NCBI GenBank assembly: GCA_013398015.1
Contig: VZRR01010830.1
Location: forward strand, 1 to 64,000
Source: Oreocharis arfaki
Lineage: Eukaryota; Chordata; Aves; Passeriformes; Paramythiidae
DNA: 64,000 bases
Direction: 5' to 3'
In this document: positions 59,481 through 64,000 of the stretch, piece after piece
Layout: each line of letters opens with the position of its first letter
Position numbering within the stretch: the first letter of the stretch is position 1
Position numbers and translations under genes: made by a program
The notes under the pieces: model-generated
What the model was told of the DNA's origin: nothing
Database searches by the model: none
Seen by the model: only the letters and a program-made list of their open reading frames with translations

Positions 59481-61689
59481 CATGCATTCATGTACTGCTT
59501 TTATCCAAAAGACCATGAATTAACAGTGATTTAGTTCTTTAATCAGTATTTAGTAATCATAAATTTAATTCTGAAGAGATACAAAAGGTTAGGGTCTATT
59601 TCCAAATAGACTAATTTGTTCATGTATCAAACTTCCTTAAGCAAGAGGTAGAAAGCATTTTTGGAGTACATTCTAAGAAGGCATCCCCAATTGACAATAA
59701 TGGAATTTGAGCATAAAGGTAAAGATGTTCATAAGTCATAAGAAATCCAATACAGAAACAAGGAAATTGTATTGTATTGTTATGGAGGTTTATTGAGTGA
59801 ACCTTGAAGAGCAAGTGTACCTACATTATATTTTCCCCCTTATTTAACTAATTGTGCATAGAACTCAAATGTTGCAGATACACCTGACCAGTACTACAGG
59901 TGCAACTCCGCTACTGATGCAAATTTCATATTCCTCAAAGTGGAGTTAGTTTTTTCTTTGGTATATTTCTTGACTTCCAGATTTTCATAATTAAGTGAAT
60001 TGATAGATATTTTGATTGAAGCCATTAAAATTGCTGAGAAAAAATATTTTATCTCATAAAATTTTTACATCCTAATTAAAATGCTCAGTAGCTGACTAAT
60101 TTCTAAATGCAGATGGAAAAACCAGAAGATACAATCCATTCTTTTTTTCTCTGCAGATCAAAACTGTATCAGCGACTGCAAGTTTACTTCAATTAGTTAC
60201 TTTAATGACATGACATTTACTACAATGCTTATGAATACTCTAGTGGGAAATATACTGAGGTCAGTGGAAATAACCTTACATCCGTTATAAAAATAAATTA
60301 AAAATAAATTTTCAAATGCAAGAACTTTCATTCTTTTGCAAACATGATATTGGAGGTCAAAGATACTCTAGGGAAAGAGTAATTTCATAAATCAAATCAT
60401 ACATAAATAATCTGGTACTATGAAATTGCAATATTATTCTTCGAAACCAAATCAGTTATTGTTTTTATGCTGGCTTTTAACATCTTTAAGTAGCAGTTGA
60501 ATGATCATGATTCATATAAATATCCCTCAACATCTCCAGCTGCTCAGAGATTTTTTTTCCAGACTGAGAAATAATACTTTGCTTTGTTCATCTGTTTTTC
60601 TTCTTTGCTTAATAAACGTCTTTTCATGTGTAGTTTATCAATATCTACTTTCTCTGTGGCAAATATACATACCAGACTAGAGAACTAAAAATATGCTCAT
60701 AAACATCAGAAATGCAGAGAGTAGGATGAAATACATTGAAGAATAAAATTCCTTCTTCCGTGATCAATGGGCCAACATGAATACAATGTTAAAAGTCTGT
60801 TGGTACCACCTCTGGCAATAAATTTTTTGAATGTTTTTCAGAGTTGTGGATAGGATGGATTTTGGTAAGCTATAGCAATATTTAGATCACTGCAAGTGAA
60901 GCAATGGTAACTATGAAGATGCATTAAATATACTGTGAGAGATTTGTAAAATACTGAGGATGAGATTAAACTGACTTTGAAAGTCTACTTCCTAACCTCA
61001 CCTAGTCGTCTAAGCTTCCCTTTTCAATCAATAGGCACTTAATGGGAGTGATCCATCTTACCTTAATCAGTACATCTAAAAGTAGGCTAAAGTATTTCAG
61101 ACATCTGCTTTAGGGTGAACTGCACTCTAATAATGACTTCTTTTCTACATTGATTACAATGGAAACCTCAGGTGTCTGGGTTAGATTTGATGTATGCACT
61201 CTAAGTATTCAGAGTTATAGAATTGAAATTCAGTTGATACACTCCTGTTTATTCTTTTATTATCTTATATTCATATATTCAATTGTTGAACAATTGAACC
61301 TCAAGAATTCCAGGATTCCTCTGAGGGCTGATGATCCATTTATTGCTATGACATGCATTATCAAGACAGTACATTTACACTGCATTTGTGATACACTTCA
61401 TTTAGAGATTTAATCCACGAAAACGAGTAATTAGAAAGAATTGTTCCAAATATAGTTGATGTTATTGCAATCACTGCCAGCACAATCAATTTCCTAACCC
61501 AGGCAAGGAAATACTAATTTAGTTGTCAAGGAGACATAGTAGAAATATTTTCTAAACTTGAATTATTCCTCTAAACTTCAAGCAGATTAACTCCAATTAT
61601 GAGGTGCCTTCACTGTTTCTTGTGTAGAAGCCTCTGCTAAGACAGCAAATTCTCTAAAATGGCTATTCATTTATCTGTACATCAGCATT
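59481..61689. other. Unique AT-rich DNA, nothing recognised
   Basis: No gene or repeat family recognised. Confidence 0.5.
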
Positions 61690-63200
61690 AGTGAGAGCTA
61701 GTAAGCAGATTGGCAGATCAAAATTGTCGGTGCTGAGAACCCAGTGCTTACCTCAGATGTTTTCTGTTGCACACTGCTGGGTCATGTCCAGCCTCTGTCC
61801 CACTGGCACCTCCAAGTCCTTCTTGTCAGGGCTGCTCTGCATCTCTTTGTCCCCCAGCCAGAGTTGGTACCGGGATTGCTCCAACCCAGGTTCAGCACCT
61901 TGCACTTGGTTATGCTAAACGTTAGTAGATTTGTGTGGGTTCACTCCTTGAACTTGTCCAAGTCCCTCGGGAAGGCATCCTGTCGTTCAGAAGCACCACC
62001 CAGCTTGGTGTCATCCGCAAATTTGCTGAGCATGCACTTGATCCCTTTATCTATGTTCTTAATGAAGATGTTAAATAACACTGGGGGGACCCAGTATTAA
62101 TGACACGGACCCCTGAGGGACACCACCTGTCATTGATGTCCATGGGGACTCTGAGCTGTTGACCACTACTGTTGGATGCCACCATCCAACAAATTCCTTA
62201 ACCACCTAGCAGCCCACCCATCAAATCCATTTCTCTCCACTTTAGAGAGAAGGATGTTGTAGGCGACCATGTCAAAGGCATTCCAGAAGTCCAGATAAAG
62301 GACATCTCTAGCCCTTCCCTTGTTCACAGATGGAGTCACTCCATCATAGAAGTCCACTATGCTGGTCAGGCAGGACTTGCCTTTGGTGAAGCTGTGCTGA
62401 TGGTTCTGAATCCCCTCTCTGTCCTCCATGTGCCTTAGCATGGCTTCTAGGAGGATCTGTTCCATGGTCTTCCCAGGCACAGAGGTGAGGCTCACATGTC
62501 AGTAGATCTCAGGGTCCTTCTTTCCATCCTTTTAAAAGATGGGTACAATTTTTCTTATTTTTCCAGTCACCTGGGAGTTCACCTGACTGCCATGACTTTT
62601 CAAATACCATGGAGAGTGTCTTGGCAGCTATTTCAGCCAATTCCCTCAGGACTCTGTTGTGCATCTCATGAGGTGCCGTAGTCTTATGCACATCCAGGTT
62701 CCTCAGGTGGTCATGAACCTGATTTTTAGTTATAGTGGGAGGTACTTTGCTTCCCCTGTCCCCATCCTGCTGTCCATCTACTCAAGAGGTGTGGGAGGAA
62801 AGGTTTCCCTTGAAGACTGAGTCAAAAATTCTGTTGAGTACCTCAGCTTTCTCCTCATTCCCTGTTACCCGCTTTCCAGCATTGTTGACCAGGGGTGTCA
62901 ACCTTTTTTGACCTTCCTTGTTCACCTGTCCTTGTTTCCACCACTTGTATATTTGTTTCTTTCCTTTTAAATTTACCAGCAGGTCCCTCCTCAGCCGTGC
63001 TGGTCTCTTGCCTTCCCTGCCTGATTTCTTGTTCCTGGGGATTGCCAGCTCTTGTGCTTTGTGGAAGACTTCCTTAAAGATCTCTGTTCCACTTCCTTGT
63101 CCCTGAGAGCAGTGTCCTAGAAGGTCCTATTGCCTGTCTCCTTGAAGAGCTGGCAGTTTGCTTTCCTAAAGTTTGTGGGCCTAACTTTACTCCTTACAGA
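61690..63200 (-). mobile_element. CR1 LINE, ORF2 5' and RT region (antisense)
   Basis: About 1.5 kb of antisense CR1 covering ORF2 from upstream of the RT to just beyond it. Matches include CACTTGGTTATGCTAAACGT, CACCCAGCTTGGTGTCATCC, GACACCACCTGTCATTGATG, and the RT block at 62166-62495. Further right is the linker upstream of the RT (ACCTCAGCTTTCTCCTCATT). The 3' end of the element is missing at the left, unusual for CR1, so a deletion or separate break removed it. Confidence 0.92.
62166..62495 (-). pseudogene. CR1 reverse-transcriptase remnant
   Basis: A 109-codon frame, the best kept RT segment in the window. It begins SLTSVPGKTMEQILLEA, has HQHSFTKGKSCLTSIVDFYD, and motif A reads VLYLDFWNAFDMV with the catalytic Asp kept. 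It lacks the later FADD motif and is bounded by stops. The next piece upstream on minus (62509-62691) reads LRELAEIAAKTLSMVFEKSW, frameshifted. Confidence 0.88.
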
Positions 63201-63716
63201 CCGTTTTTCCTTAGGACTACAAACCACCAATGCACGCTCACCACCTTAACATCTATTGTCAGCTTTCAAGCTTGACTTAAACATTCAAAAACCTTTGTTA
63301 AAGTAAACCTACAAAAATTGTATGGACATAGGATAAATATGTCTATTTGAATCTGCACAAAAATTGAGGAGGTTTAAAAATTGTCCTTCTGTTTGTATAG
63401 TTTCCTGGTAAAATCTTTTATTCCTAACCTTTCTTACTTTGATGGCACATTCGCTTTCAGAATTGCCGTGATTTTTTGAAATGATATGAGTAGACTTTGA
63501 AATGCAGCAGTTTTTCATTTGGCAATATTTAGACTCAATAATATGAATTTCGTATTATACCTACTTTTATATTCCACTGTGTGTATGTATAAAAAAATAA
63601 TGCTGCTATGATCCTGACAACAATGGTGAGGATACTATGGTAAATCCTTTGTGCAGCATAATGCTGTTAGGCACCTGAATAAAGTTTAAAGCCTTTGAAC
63701 AGCATTTCATTATTAC
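63201..63716. other. Unique DNA, nothing certain
   Basis: No repeat recognised. A minus-strand frame (63309-63518) contains a donor-like GTAAGA but no clear acceptor. Confidence 0.4.
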
Positions 63717-63817
63717 CTCGTCCTCTTGGATATACCGTTCTTCTTCTTCTAAACAACCTTCTGGGACTGGCATTTCACTGGAATCTGTTTCACTGCCTTC
63801 CTGGAAGTCTTTCACTT
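63717..63817 (-). other. Candidate acidic coding exon (minus strand)
   Basis: On minus, 101 open bases follow ATGCTTTTTGAG (a plausible but weak acceptor) and end GACGAG at a GTAATA donor. The read begins VKDFQEGSETDSSEMPVPEG and continues CLEEEERYIQEDE: 33 residues, about 40 percent Asp/Glu, which looks like a disordered acidic segment of a real protein. The exon would start with two bases of a split codon and end in phase 0. I cannot assign a gene. If real, the window lies partly within a minus-strand gene whose upstream exons are beyond 64 kb. Confidence 0.38.
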
Positions 63818-64000
63818 CTCAAAAAGCATCTGATTCTGCTTTTTTGATAAAAGATCATCAAAAGTATGTTTTTAGTGTGGTTTTTTTTGGTTCTTTACTT
63901 CTATGTGGCATTTCCAGCAGTATTATATTTCATCTATTTCAGCCCTTTTCTGCTTTTGGCAACATCTAGAAAGGAAATTACATCTATTTTTATGACAGTT
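63818..64000. other. Window end, unique AT-rich DNA
   Basis: Nothing recognised. If the acidic exon is real, this would be its upstream intron. Confidence 0.4.

Noticed and set aside
1..64000. Direct repeats that might form a CRISPR array or a prokaryotic defence island
   Set aside because: No regularly spaced repeats; the DNA is clearly avian.

Overview
This window is vertebrate nuclear DNA from a bird, most likely a songbird (passerine). The bird call rests on at least ten fragments of the avian CR1 LINE, several ending in the diagnostic ATTCTATGATTCT-like 3' tail. The passerine suggestion is weaker. It rests on long terminal repeats (LTRs) at about 23.7, 38.4 and 48.1 kb that match, from memory, LTR families common in songbird genomes. 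The sequence is AT-rich and intron- or desert-like. It contains no bacterial-type genes, operons, CRISPR array, tRNA or rRNA that I can recognise. Nearly all open frames are chance frames in AT-rich DNA, decayed CR1 reverse-transcriptase fragments, or shadows of LTRs and simple repeats.

Layout. 1-10.6 kb: mostly unannotatable unique DNA with one CR1 3' end (1.1 kb) and a possible short exon (3.2 kb). 10.7-12.3 kb: a CR1 carrying RT remnants, split by an antisense solo LTR. 12.3-22.4 kb: unique DNA with one CR1 (14.3 kb), AT/GT-rich repeats and a possible microexon (18.36 kb). 22.4-24.4 kb: a CR1 followed by an antisense LTR that contains a 200-N assembly gap. 28.1-30.2 kb: a mosaic of LTR-like segments. 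31.7-32.1 kb: a clean solo LTR. 33.6-34.1 kb: two weak exon candidates on opposite strands. 34.9-36.4 kb: a CR1 split by an LTR whose purine tract has expanded to about 190 bp. 37.6-39.0 kb: two adjoining ERV-derived segments. 40.4-40.7 kb: the densest coding-like spot, open on both strands with splice-like borders. 41.7-44.7 kb: a CR1 and two clean solo LTRs in opposite orientation. 48.1-49.3 kb: an LTR split by about 630 bp of other DNA. 52.9-55.8 kb: a long CR1 split by an LTR, then a second CR1. 57.9-59.5 kb: a CR1 and a solo LTR. 61.7-63.2 kb: a CR1 RT region. 63.7-63.8 kb: an acidic exon candidate on the minus strand.

The best supported observations are four LTRs with exact target-site duplications (6 bp at 31.7, 42.6 and 44.2 kb; 5 bp at 23.7 kb). 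They show solo-LTR insertion with precise ends. Three CR1 copies are each interrupted by an LTR, which orders the insertions in time. I found no convincing new biological system. The most testable unknowns are the exon candidates, which need conservation or RNA-seq data.
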